Source of the DNA: Micromonospora sp. MH99
GTDB taxonomy: Bacteria; Actinomycetota; Actinomycetes; Mycobacteriales; Micromonosporaceae
DNA length: 41,509 nt
NCBI RefSeq assembly: GCF_021442385.1
Contig: NZ_MUZA01000055.1
Location: 1-41,509 of the forward strand
Direction of reading: 5' to 3'
The notes under the pieces: generated by a model
The model's database searches: none
What the model saw: the letters and a program-made list of their open reading frames with translations, nothing else
Told to the model about the DNA's origin: nothing
Part shown: in pieces, positions 25,423 through 33,490 of the stretch
Layout: each line of letters begins with the position of its first letter
Numbering within the stretch: position 1 is the stretch's first letter
Made by a program: the position numbers and the translations under genes

Positions 25423-27063
25423 TCAGGCGAAGCAGTTCTCGATGGCGCCGCCCGGGATGGCCAGGCAGTTCGTCGGGCGGTTCGCGGTGATCGCGGACTT
25501 GTCGTCCACGTTCACCGGCCCGAAGAAGGTGAACACACCGCCCGGCGCGAAGGTCGAGAAGTTGTAGGCGACCTTCGTCTTCGACAGGTTGACCTCGCCG
25601 AAGATGTTGAAGATGCCGCCGCCGACCCCGATCGGGCCGATGGCCCGGTTGCCGACGACCTCGCTGTCGCGCAGCGTGGTGACGCTGCCGGCGTTGAAGA
25701 GCCCGCCGCCGAAGAAGCCGGCGGTGTTGTCCTTGATGCTGCTCTTCTCGAACGTGACCGCGCTGTCGAAGGCGATGGCCACACCACCACCGACACCGGC
25801 GGTGCTGTTCTTCTCGACCGAGACGTTGTACAGGTTCAGCTGGCTGTCCGCCGCCGCCAGACCGCCACCGGCGAGGATCGCGGTGTTCGAGACGAACTTG
25901 GTCTCGTACGCCGTGGTGTTGCCCTCGATGTCGAGGTAGCCGCCGCCGAAGCCCAGCGTCTCGTTGTCGGTGATCTCGGCCTTCTTCAACTCGACGGTCC
26001 CGCCGTCGACGTCGTCGGTGAAGATCGGCGCGGCACCGTTGGAGATACCGCCACCACCGATGACTGCGGTGTTGTCGGTGATCTTCGACTCCTCGACCTT
26101 GAGCAGGCCGGCGTTGAAGACACCGCCGCCGAAGAAGAAGGCGGTGTTACGGGTGACGGTGCTGTGCCAGATCTTCGTGGTGCCGAAGTTGGCCACGCCG
26201 CCGCCGTTGCCGCCGGACTGGTTGAGGGCGACCTCGGACTCGATGATCTCGGCGGTGCCGCCCGGCTGGACCAGGATGCCGGCACCGTCGTTCTCGTCCG
26301 GCTCCTCGACCAGCGGCGTGACGGCGCCCGGCGCTGCCTTCGTCGTGGCCTTCGGCGTCACCTTGGGCGCGGCCTTGAGGCCGGCCTTCGGGTTGGCCTG
26401 CCGCGTGGCGAGCGCCTGGTTCAGCGGAACGCCCGCCTTCACCTGCGCCGCGATCGCCTCGGAGTCCGAGTAGGACGCCCAGACGGCCGCCGGCTCGACG
26501 GCGTCGAACAGCTCGAGGGTCTGGCCACCCTTGATGGTCAGGCCCTTGATGGTGAGGTGACCACCGCTGCCGACGTTGAGGATCCGGAAGTAGTCGGCGG
26601 TGGCTTCCCGGGCGATCGTCGTGTGCTCACCCTTGAGGGTGATGTTCTCGGTGATCACCGGGAGCCCGTTGCCCTGGTAGTCGTTGCGGCTCAGGTTGTA
26701 GGTGCAGCCCTTGGCCAGCTCCAGCACACCGCCGTGCTTGTTGTTGGCGAACACGATCGCCTGAATCAGCTTGTCGGTGTCGCAGGGCACCTCCTTCCCA
26801 CGCTCGTGGTCCTTGTCCCGGTCCTTGTCCTTGTCCCGGTCCTTGTCCCAGTCGCGGCCCTCTTCGCCGTGCTGGTCGCCGTCCTTGCTGACCTGCGCGG
26901 TGTTCCAGTTCAGGCCAACCGCTCCGGCGCTGCCCGCGACGCCCACCGCCGCGAGGCTGATCACACCCGTCAGACCGGCCACGCCGCTGGCGAGCCAGAG
27001 CTTGCGGCGGCGCTTGGCCGTCGCCCGCCCGGAGGCTTCATTGTTCGTTAGGTAGTTGGACAT
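25423..27063 (-). CDS. secreted or surface parallel beta-helix protein 1
   Basis: 546 residues. A basic N-terminus with KRRRK and a hydrophobic stretch (about 22-48, possible cleavage near AGA-VG) is followed by a highly charged Asp/Lys/Arg segment (about 60-90), a cap with DTDKLIQAIVFANN and GGVLELAKGCTYNLS, an Ala/Pro/Lys linker (about 218-260), then right-handed parallel beta-helix rungs to the end, with recurring NTAFFFGGGVFNAG, DNTAVIGGGGISNGA and DNETLGFGGG turns and C-terminal Cys residues (NRPTNC, ENCFA). Such proteins can be pectate-lyase-like enzymes or surface adhesins; I see no catalytic signature, so a structural or binding role is more likely. ATG 27063. Tandem paralogue of the next gene, with a conserved leader. 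Confidence 0.8.
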   Translation of the reverse strand: MSNYLTNNEASGRATAKRRRKLWLASGVAGLTGVISLAAVGVAGSAGAVGLNWNTAQVSKDGDQHGEEGRDWDKDRDKDKDRDKDHERGKEVPCDTDKLIQAIVFANNKHGGVLELAKGCTYNLSRNDYQGNGLPVITENITLKGEHTTIAREATADYFRILNVGSGGHLTIKGLTIKGGQTLELFDAVEPAAVWASYSDSEAIAAQVKAGVPLNQALATRQANPKAGLKAAPKVTPKATTKAAPGAVTPLVEEPDENDGAGILVQPGGTAEIIESEVALNQSGGNGGGVANFGTTKIWHSTVTRNTAFFFGGGVFNAGLLKVEESKITDNTAVIGGGGISNGAAPIFTDDVDGGTVELKKAEITDNETLGFGGGYLDIEGNTTAYETKFVSNTAILAGGGLAAADSQLNLYNVSVEKNSTAGVGGGVAIAFDSAVTFEKSSIKDNTAGFFGGGLFNAGSVTTLRDSEVVGNRAIGPIGVGGGIFNIFGEVNLSKTKVAYNFSTFAPGGVFTFFGPVNVDDKSAITANRPTNCLAIPGGAIENCFA

Positions 27064-27165
27064 CGGAGCTCTCTGCCCTCTCCTCGTACCAGACAGGGTC
27101 GCCGCCCTCCGGCGGGCGTCCCCTGCTACAAATCGGTTGTAGCTCCCAAAACCACCGTATGAGAA
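27064..27165 (-). promoter_or_regulatory. conserved leader of beta-helix gene 1 (promoter box plus 5' stem-loop)
   Basis: Reading the minus strand: CTCATACGGTGG with TACGGT as a likely -10, then a stem-loop GCTACAA-CCGAT-TTGTAGC (27143-27125) that would begin a few nt after the start point, then GCGACCCTGTCTGGTA, then the ATG. The hairpin is 62 nt before the start codon. The same elements at nearly the same distances precede the paralogue at 29370. Further upstream GATACG and GGGGTT blocks (27181-27201) are also shared. Confidence 0.65.
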
Positions 27166-27296
27166 TGTTCCTCGCCTCGGGGGCGTATCCGAAACAACCC
27201 CACATTAGGTTCACGTTCGCGCGTTTGGTGGCCGGGACACCCCGGGCGGGTACGCCGTCCCCAAGCCGGGCCGTCGGGCCTGTGAGCAGCCCAAAT

Positions 27297-27340
27297 GGGT
27301 ACGCCCCTCCGTGCCGTGACCGGCTCGGAGAGGCGTGCCC
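27297..27340 (-). terminator. stem-loop after beta-helix gene 2
   Basis: GGGTACGCCCCTCCG and CGGAGAGGCGTGCCC pair over about 15 positions with two mismatches; the element lies 24 nt beyond the stop of the gene ending at 27364. The 14-nt string GTGAGCAGCCCAAA (27282-27295) next to it recurs at 29566-29579. The remaining part of the 300-bp gap between the two beta-helix genes is the leader of gene 1. Confidence 0.6.
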
Positions 27341-27363
27341 TCTATGTGGTTCAGCCCCACCGA

Positions 27364-29370
27364 TCAGGCGAAGCAGTCCCGAACGTTGAAACAGTTCGTC
27401 GGGCGGTTGGCAGTGACCGCGGACTCGTCGTCCAGCAGGACGGTGCCGCCGAGGCTGTTGAAGATGCCCCCCGGCTCAAGGGTGGAGAAGTTGTGCGCCA
27501 CCGTCGTCCGGTAGAGCCTGACCTCGCTCCCCTCGGCGTTGAGGATGCCGCCGCCGCGGGCGAACGGACCGATGGCCCGGTTGCCGACGACCTCGCTGTC
27601 GCGCAGCGTCGTGCGGCTGTCCTCGTTGAAGAGTCCGGCCCCGCCGGACCCAGCGGTGTTGTCCGCGATGGCGGTGTCCTCGATCGTCGCGGTGCTGTCG
27701 GAGACGACCGCCACCCCACCACCCTGGCGGCCAGCGCTGTTCCTGGCCACCGTGGCGTGCTTGAGGGTGAGCTGACTGTCGGCCACGGCAACGCCGCCGC
27801 CGTCCAGGAGCGCCGTGTTGCCGGTGACCTTCGTGTCGTGCAGGGTCGTGGTGCCCTCGACGTCCAGGACGCCGCCGCCGAAGCCGAGCGTCTCGTTGTC
27901 GGTGACCTCGCTCTTGTAGACCCAGACCGCACCGCCGTCGACGGACTCGGTGAAGATCTCGGCCGCGCCGTTGGCGATGCCGCCGCCGCCGATGATCCCG
28001 GTGTTGTCCTTGATCTTCGACTCGTCGACCTGGAGCACACCGGCGTTGAAGATGCCCCCGCCGAAGAAGAAGGCGGTGTTGTGCGCGACGGTGCTCTTGC
28101 TGAGCCGGGCGCTGCCGAAGTTCGCCAACCCGCCGCCGTTGCCGCCGGACTGGTTGTAGAGCAGCTCACTGTCCAGGATCTCCGCCCGGCCCCCAGGCTG
28201 TACGAGCACCCCGGCGCCGTCGTTGAATCCAGGCTCCTCCACCAGCGGCACAACCGCCGCTCCGGCCGCCGTCGTCGGAGCCTTGGCTGCTGCCGGCTTG
28301 GCCGCGGTAGCTGCTGCCGGCTTGGCGGCGGTTACCTTCGTCGACGTGGCCGCCTTGGCGGTCGCCGCTGCCTGCTTGGCGTCCGCTGCCGCCTTGGCCG
28401 CTGCCGTCGGGTCCGCCGCCTTGCCTGCTTCCGGCTTGGCAGTCGCAGCCTGCTTGGCCGCCGCCACCTTGACAGTCGCTGCCTTGGCCGCTGCCGCCTT
28501 GGTCGTGGCCGCCTTGGCGGCGGTCGGCTTGGCCGCCGCTGCCGCGGTGGCCGGGTCGGTGGACGCCGCCGGCTTCGCTGCCGCCGCCGTTGCCGGCTGG
28601 GCCGCGCTGCCCGCTGCAGTGGTGCCCGCTGCAGTGGTGGCCGCTGCAGTGGTGGCCGCCGGCTTGGCCGTCGCCGCGGTGGTCCGCACCGAGGTCGAGT
28701 ACGGCCCCCAGACCGTCGCCGGCTCCACGGTCATCGCCCGCTGGATGGTCTGCCCACCCTTGATGCTCAGGCCCTTGAGGGTGAGTTGCCCACCCGCGCC
28801 GACGTTCAGGATGCGGAAGTAGTCGGCGGTGGCCTCACGACCAATTGTCGTGTGCTCGCCCTTGAGAGTGATGTTCTCGGTGATCACCGGGAGGCCGTTG
28901 CCGTCCTGGTTGCGGGACAGGGTGTACGTGCAGCCCTTGGCCAGCTCCAGCACACCGCCGTCGCCGTTGTTGGCGAAGGTGATCGCCTGGATCAACTTGT
29001 CCGAGTCGCAGGGCACCTGCCTGGTGCGGTCCTTCTCGTCCCGCTTGTCGTCCTTACCGGAGCGGTAGTCGAAACCACTCCAGTCGTCGCCACTCCACTC
29101 GTCGTCGGTGCCGCTCTCCTTGCCGCCGTTCTCCGTGCCGCCGTCGGCGTTCGCGCCAGCGTCGCTGACGTTCTGCCGGTTGGTCGACGGCTGGGCATCG
29201 GACACCCGGTCGGAGGTGGGCTTGTCGTCCCGGGCGGCCACGCCACCGAGGGCGGCCAGGCCGACCACCCCGGTCAGGCCGGCGACGCCGGCAACCCACA
29301 GGGCCCGTCGTCGTCGTGTCGGCGGAGCCGTCGAGGCCCCGCCGTCGGTACTCGTTACGTCGTTGGACAT
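27364..29370 (-). CDS. secreted or surface parallel beta-helix protein 2 with Ala/Lys/Thr-rich insert
   Basis: 668 residues, paralogue of the downstream gene. N-terminal TRRRRALWVAGVAGLTGVVGL hydrophobic segment, charged region, cap (CDSDKLIQAITFANN, GGVLELAKGCTYTLS), and the same glycine-rich beta-helix rungs ending in NRPTNCFNVRDCFA. Between cap and helix (about 227-373) it carries roughly 145 residues made almost only of Ala, Lys, Thr, Pro and Val (KAATTKAAAAKAATVK type), where gene 1 has about 40. This resembles histone H1 tails or the heparin-binding Lys/Ala/Pro tails of mycobacterial HBHA; binding to anionic wall polymers is a guess. ATG at 29370. The signal may act as an uncleaved anchor, since no clear AxA site is seen. 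Confidence 0.8.
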   Translation of the reverse strand: MSNDVTSTDGGASTAPPTRRRRALWVAGVAGLTGVVGLAALGGVAARDDKPTSDRVSDAQPSTNRQNVSDAGANADGGTENGGKESGTDDEWSGDDWSGFDYRSGKDDKRDEKDRTRQVPCDSDKLIQAITFANNGDGGVLELAKGCTYTLSRNQDGNGLPVITENITLKGEHTTIGREATADYFRILNVGAGGQLTLKGLSIKGGQTIQRAMTVEPATVWGPYSTSVRTTAATAKPAATTAAATTAAGTTAAGSAAQPATAAAAKPAASTDPATAAAAAKPTAAKAATTKAAAAKAATVKVAAAKQAATAKPEAGKAADPTAAAKAAADAKQAAATAKAATSTKVTAAKPAAATAAKPAAAKAPTTAAGAAVVPLVEEPGFNDGAGVLVQPGGRAEILDSELLYNQSGGNGGGLANFGSARLSKSTVAHNTAFFFGGGIFNAGVLQVDESKIKDNTGIIGGGGIANGAAEIFTESVDGGAVWVYKSEVTDNETLGFGGGVLDVEGTTTLHDTKVTGNTALLDGGGVAVADSQLTLKHATVARNSAGRQGGGVAVVSDSTATIEDTAIADNTAGSGGAGLFNEDSRTTLRDSEVVGNRAIGPFARGGGILNAEGSEVRLYRTTVAHNFSTLEPGGIFNSLGGTVLLDDESAVTANRPTNCFNVRDCFA
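28610..28654 (-). repeat. 15-bp microrepeat in the Ala/Thr-rich insert
   Basis: Three tandem copies of a 15-bp unit with core CCGCTGCAGTGGT, differing by a single base, encode the repeating pentapeptide rich in Thr and Ala. In-frame slippage can change the insert length. Confidence 0.8.
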
Positions 29371-29472
29371 CAGAGCCTTCCGCCCTTCCTACTACCAGAC
29401 GGGGTCGCACCGCCCGCAGCGCCACGACCAGCCACAAATCGGTTGCAGCCTCTGATGCCCACCGTATGAGAA
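29371..29472 (-). promoter_or_regulatory. conserved leader of beta-helix gene 2 (promoter box plus 5' stem-loop)
   Basis: Minus strand: CTCATACGGTGG (29472-29459) with TACGGT as a likely -10, a stem-loop GCTGCAA-CCGAT-TTGTGGC (29449-29431) and GCGACCCCGTCTGGTA. The hairpin is 61 nt before the ATG. Compared with the paralogue the stem has changed at positions that keep G-U pairing in RNA while breaking DNA symmetry. Confidence 0.65.
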
Positions 29473-29578
29473 CTATCTTCGCGAGGCGGACGTATCTGAG
29501 AAAACCCCGCATACGCCTCAGGTTAGGGCAGGAGCCCATAACGGTCCGGCAGGACAGGAAGGGGCGTGAGCAGCCCAA

Positions 29579-29624
29579 ACACCACGAGGCGCCCCTCGCC
29601 ATCCGGCGTGGGGCGCCTCGGTGT
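29579..29624. terminator. large stem-loop upstream of beta-helix gene 2
   Basis: CGAGGCGCCCC (29585-29595) pairs perfectly with GGGGCGCCTCG (29610-29620); an inner CGCC-ATCC-GGCG extends it after one T-T mismatch, and ACAC/GTGT add outer pairs. It probably separates the pepP transcript from the beta-helix promoter. Confidence 0.7.
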
Positions 29625-29738
29625 CGCTGGGCGTGATCGACTCGGGTTCCAGGAAGACGCGCTGTCCGGGCGCCTCGGACACCCCGACAGCACGGAAGTC
29701 GAGTGGATCAAAGCGCCGGGACGAGCCGGGCAAGGGAC

Positions 29739-29775
29739 GGCCCGGACCTGCCCTGTCCGGGGCAAGGTCCGGGCC
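29739..29775 (-). terminator. pepP terminator stem-loop
   Basis: GGCCCGGACC pairs with GGTCCGGGCC (29766-29775), with additional TGCCC/GGGCA pairs after a bulge; 50 nt beyond the pepP stop. No T-run. The rest of the 455-bp gap 29371-29825 holds the leader of beta-helix gene 2 and no gene that I can support. Confidence 0.65.
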
Positions 29776-29825
29776 GAGGCCGAGGCGGCGACCTCCGGGG
29801 TCGGGGGTGGGAGTGGGACCTGGGG

Positions 29826-31307
29826 TCAGGCGGGCAGGCGGGGGCCTGCTTCGCGCTGCTGAGCCAGCCAGGTCTCCACCTCGTCGGCGGTACGCGGCAG
29901 GCCGGCCGACAGGTTCACCGCACCTGTCGCGGTGACCAGGACGTCGTCCTCGATGCGGATGCCGATGCCGCGCAGTTCGGCGGGGACCAGCTCGTCCTCC
30001 GGCTGGAAGTACAGGCCCGGTTCGACGGTGAGCACGTAGCCCTCGCCCAGGGCCCCGTCGCGGTAGGTCTCCTTGCGGGCGTTCGAGCAGTCGTGCACGT
30101 CGATGCCGAGCATGTGACCGAAGCCGTGCAGCGTCCAGCGCCGGTAGACCGAGGACTTCTCGTCCATGGCCTCGTCCACGCTCACCGGCAGCAGGCCCAG
30201 GTCGGACAGGCCCTCGGCGAGCACCCGCATGCAGGTCAGGTGGACGTCCTTGAACTTGACGCCGGGGCGGATGGCGTCGATGCCGGCCTGCTGCGAGGCG
30301 TACACGATGTCGTAGACCTGCCGTTGCAGGGCGGTGAACCGGCCGTTGACCGGCAGCACCCGGGTCACGTCGGCCGTGTAGAGGTTGCGTCCCTCGACGC
30401 CCATGTCCATCAACAGCAGGTCACCCGGACGGGTGGCGCCGTGGTTGTGCACCCAGTGCAGGATCGTGGCGTGCTCGCCGGCGCCGACGATCGAGCCGTA
30501 CCCGACGTCGTTGCCGTCGTGGCGGGCGCGCAGCGCGAAGATGCCCTCCAGCAGGCGCTCCGAGACGGCGCGGTCGGCGGGGAGGATGCGGGCCACGTCC
30601 TCGAAGCCGCGCACCGTGGCGTCGATGGCGTCCTGAAGCTGGCCGATCTCCCACTCGTCCTTGACCAGCTTCTGCTCCGAGATGGCGATCGCCAGCTCCC
30701 GGTCGCGGGGCGGCTGCCCGTCGGCGCGGACCCCGTCGTACGGGCGGACGGCCGCGTCGACCTGGGCGTCGAAGCCGCGCAGCACCCGGGTGCGACCGGG
30801 CGCCAGGTCGGCGAGCGCCGCCTCCAGGCCGGTCAGGTCGGCGGTGGGCAGGCCCAGCTCGGTGGACTTCTCACCGAGGGTGTGTCGCCGGCCGACCCAC
30901 AGCTCGCCGTGCCGGCTGCGGAAGAACTCGTCGGTCTCGCGGGATGAGCGGGGCCGCATGTACAGCGTCGCGTCGTGCCCCGAGCCGTTCGGGCGCAGCA
31001 CCAGCACGCTGTCCGGGTCGTGGTCGCCGGTCAGGTAGGCGAAGTCGCTGCCCGGCCGGAACGGGTAGGCGGTGTCGTTGGCGCGGACCTTCTCGCCGCC
31101 GGTCGGGATGACAAGTGTCTCGCCGGGGAAGGCGGCCGAGAGCGCGGCGCGGCGCTTGGCGTAGTTGGGCGCCTCGGGACGGGGCGTGACCGGGAGTTCG
31201 GTGTCTCGCCAGCCCTGCCGCATGAAGGACAGGAACGCCTCCGGAAAGTCCGGATCGTGCGATTCCGTGCCGTCTGTCGGCGTACCGTCGGTGCTTTCCT
31301 CGGTCAT
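29826..31307 (-). CDS. pepP: Xaa-Pro aminopeptidase (M24B)
   Basis: 493 residues, cytosolic dinuclear-metal aminopeptidase that removes N-terminal residues before proline. The N-terminal creatinase-like domain (about 45-190: KRRAALSAAFPGETLVIPTG) precedes a pita-bread domain with metal ligands in LLMDMGVEGRNLYTADVTR, HGFGHMLGIDVHD, TVEPGLYFQPED and GIGIRIEDDVLVT. ATG at 31307 with GGGAG upstream. Acidic N-terminal tail (TEESTDGTPTDGTESHD) before the domain, as often seen in actinomycetes. Divergent from asnB with 134 bp between starts; no operon partner. Confidence 0.95.
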   Translation of the reverse strand: MTEESTDGTPTDGTESHDPDFPEAFLSFMRQGWRDTELPVTPRPEAPNYAKRRAALSAAFPGETLVIPTGGEKVRANDTAYPFRPGSDFAYLTGDHDPDSVLVLRPNGSGHDATLYMRPRSSRETDEFFRSRHGELWVGRRHTLGEKSTELGLPTADLTGLEAALADLAPGRTRVLRGFDAQVDAAVRPYDGVRADGQPPRDRELAIAISEQKLVKDEWEIGQLQDAIDATVRGFEDVARILPADRAVSERLLEGIFALRARHDGNDVGYGSIVGAGEHATILHWVHNHGATRPGDLLLMDMGVEGRNLYTADVTRVLPVNGRFTALQRQVYDIVYASQQAGIDAIRPGVKFKDVHLTCMRVLAEGLSDLGLLPVSVDEAMDEKSSVYRRWTLHGFGHMLGIDVHDCSNARKETYRDGALGEGYVLTVEPGLYFQPEDELVPAELRGIGIRIEDDVLVTATGAVNLSAGLPRTADEVETWLAQQREAGPRLPA

Positions 31308-31441
31308 TGCGCCGCTCCCTTCCGCTTCGTTGCTGGTCCCGACGGTACCGCGTGCCCGGTTCGTGTTGGTGGGGGCCGGGAGCGCTCCGGATCGACGGAC
31401 GGCTGCGACGGCCCGACGGACCGCGTGGAAAGATGACCACC

Positions 31442-33403
31442 ATGTGCGGACTCCTGGCCTTCTTCAGCGCGAACGGCAACGCCGCCGCGCACCGCGACCA
31501 CATCGCCGGAGCATTGGAATGCCTGCACCACCGCGGCCCCGACGAGACAGGGGTCGAGGTGGTCGGTGACGCCTCCGGCCGGTACGCGGACGGCGTGTTC
31601 GCCCACAAGCGGCTCGCCATCATCGACGTCGCGTCGAGTCACGAGCCGCTGCCCTACGCGAACGGCCGTTATCTGCTCACCTTCAATGGTGAGATCTACA
31701 ACTACATCGAGCTGCGCGACGAGCTCGTCCGGAACTTCGGCGCGCAGTTCGCGACCGCCGGTGACGGCGAGGTGATCGTCGCCGGCTACCACTACTGGGG
31801 CGAGCAGGTGCTCACCCGCCTGCGCGGCATGTTCGCCTTCGTCATCTGGGACCGGCAGGAGCGGCGCGCGTTCGGCGCCCGCGACTACTTCGGCATCAAG
31901 CCGCTGCACTACCTGGAGACCGCCGACGGCCTCTACCTGGCGTCGGAGAAGAAGGCGCTGCTGCCGTTCGCGCACAGCAGCTACCAGGGCGACGCGGGTG
32001 TCGACGCGGCGAACCTGAGCCACTACCTGACGCTGCAGTACGTTCCCGAGCCCGGCACCCTGCACAAGGGCATCAGCCGCATCGGTTCGGGGGAGTACCT
32101 GACCTGGTCCCCGGGCGGGCGGATCGACGTGCGCCGGTGGTACCGGCCGGTGTTCCGGCCCGCGCCGGTCGACGACGAGCAGAAGCTCTACCACGAGATC
32201 CGGGAGACGTTGCGCGAGAGCGTACGCATGCACATGCGCTCCGACGTGCCGGTGGGCTCGTTCCTGTCCAGCGGCATCGACTCGACGGCTGTCGTCGCGC
32301 TGGCCCGCGAGTTCAACCCGAACATCCTGACCTTCACCGTCGGCTACGACGTGCCGGGATATTCGGAGATCGACGTCGCGCAGGAGTCGGCCCGGCACCT
32401 GGACGTCACCACCATCCCCACCAAGATCGGTCCGCAGGACATGATCGACGCGCTGCCGAAGATCGTCTGGCACCTGGACGACCCGGTGGCGGACCCGGCG
32501 CTGGTGCCGCTGTACTTCGTGGCGAAGAAGGCCGCCGAGCACGTCACTGTGGTGCTCTCCGGCGAGGGGGCCGACGAGTTCTTCGGCGGTTACACGATCT
32601 ACCGGGAGCCGCTGTCGCTCGGCACCGTCAACGGCCTGCCCGGCGGCGTGCAGAAGGGCCTGCGCGCGGTCTCCAAGGCGATCCCGCAGGGGGTCAAGGG
32701 CAAGAGCTTCCTGGAGCGTGGCACGACCCCGATCGAGGAGCGCTACTACGGCAACGCCCGGATGTTCACCGAGGAGGAGAAGCAGCACCTGCTGCGGCGC
32801 TACGACCCCTCGGTGCGCTACACGGACGTGACCGCCCCGATCTACGCCGAGTGCACCGAGCTGGACGACGTCACCAAGATGCAGTACGTCGACCTCTACA
32901 CCTGGCTGCGCGGCGACATCCTGGTCAAGGCCGACCGGATCTCGATGTCGCACTCGCTGGAGGTGCGGGTGCCGTTCCTCGACCGCGAGGTCTTCGACGT
33001 CGCGGCGAAGATCCCGGTGGACCTCAAGCTGCCGCCGCGCTCCGACGCCACCAAGTACGCGATGCGTCAGGCGTTGCAGGGTGTCGTGCCGCCGGCGATC
33101 GTCAACCGCAAGAAGCTGGGCTTCCCGACGCCCACCCGAGTGTGGCTGCGCGGGGAGATGTACGAGTGGGCCCGGCACGTGCTGAGCACCTCGGGCGCGG
33201 GTGACCTGCTCGACCTGTCGTACGCCCTGCGGCTGCTCGACGAGCACAAGCGGGAGGAGGCCGACCACTCCCGCAAGGTGTGGACGGTGCTGATCTTCTG
33301 CATCTGGCACGCCATCTTCGTGGCCAAGACGCTCGACCCGGGCATCCAGCGCAACCAGTCGGCTCTGCTGACGAAGCCGGTGGTCGGCTCCATGGTCCGC
33401 TGA
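31442..33403 (+). CDS. asnB: asparagine synthetase, glutamine-hydrolysing
   Basis: 653 residues. Makes asparagine from aspartate, ATP and glutamine. The start is set at ATG 31442 so that Cys2 (MCGLLAFF) is the N-terminal nucleophile after Met removal; the ATG at 31433 would bury it. The glutaminase domain (about 1-210) shows HHRGPD, AHKRLAIID, FNGEIYNY and GDGEV; the synthetase domain shows SSGIDSTAVVAL (about 276-287, PP-loop), VLSGEGADEFFGGY and HSLEVRVPFLD. GGAAAG precedes the start by about 10 nt. Actinomycetes carry several AsnB-like proteins, some modifying peptide or wall precursors; nothing in the neighbourhood demands that here. Confidence 0.95.
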   Translation: MCGLLAFFSANGNAAAHRDHIAGALECLHHRGPDETGVEVVGDASGRYADGVFAHKRLAIIDVASSHEPLPYANGRYLLTFNGEIYNYIELRDELVRNFGAQFATAGDGEVIVAGYHYWGEQVLTRLRGMFAFVIWDRQERRAFGARDYFGIKPLHYLETADGLYLASEKKALLPFAHSSYQGDAGVDAANLSHYLTLQYVPEPGTLHKGISRIGSGEYLTWSPGGRIDVRRWYRPVFRPAPVDDEQKLYHEIRETLRESVRMHMRSDVPVGSFLSSGIDSTAVVALAREFNPNILTFTVGYDVPGYSEIDVAQESARHLDVTTIPTKIGPQDMIDALPKIVWHLDDPVADPALVPLYFVAKKAAEHVTVVLSGEGADEFFGGYTIYREPLSLGTVNGLPGGVQKGLRAVSKAIPQGVKGKSFLERGTTPIEERYYGNARMFTEEEKQHLLRRYDPSVRYTDVTAPIYAECTELDDVTKMQYVDLYTWLRGDILVKADRISMSHSLEVRVPFLDREVFDVAAKIPVDLKLPPRSDATKYAMRQALQGVVPPAIVNRKKLGFPTPTRVWLRGEMYEWARHVLSTSGAGDLLDLSYALRLLDEHKREEADHSRKVWTVLIFCIWHAIFVAKTLDPGIQRNQSALLTKPVVGSMVR

Positions 33404-33423
33404 CCGGCGACCCCCACCCCGTC

Positions 33424-33477
33424 GATCAAGAGGTTTGCGTCACCCGAGTGACTCCGGGTGACGCAAACCTCTTGATC
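33424..33477. repeat. long perfect hairpin, GATC-arm type (H2), asnB/LPMO junction
   Basis: Perfect 23-nt arms (33424-33446 and 33455-33477) with an 8-nt loop. The arm starts GATCAAGAGGTTTGCGTCA. It sits 20 nt after the asnB stop and 14 nt from the stop of the convergent mono-oxygenase gene. The left flank plus arm (CCCCGTCGATCA then GA-GTT) is clearly related to the element at 39973-40031. Confidence 0.9.
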
Positions 33478-33490
33478 ATTTCAGGGAACC

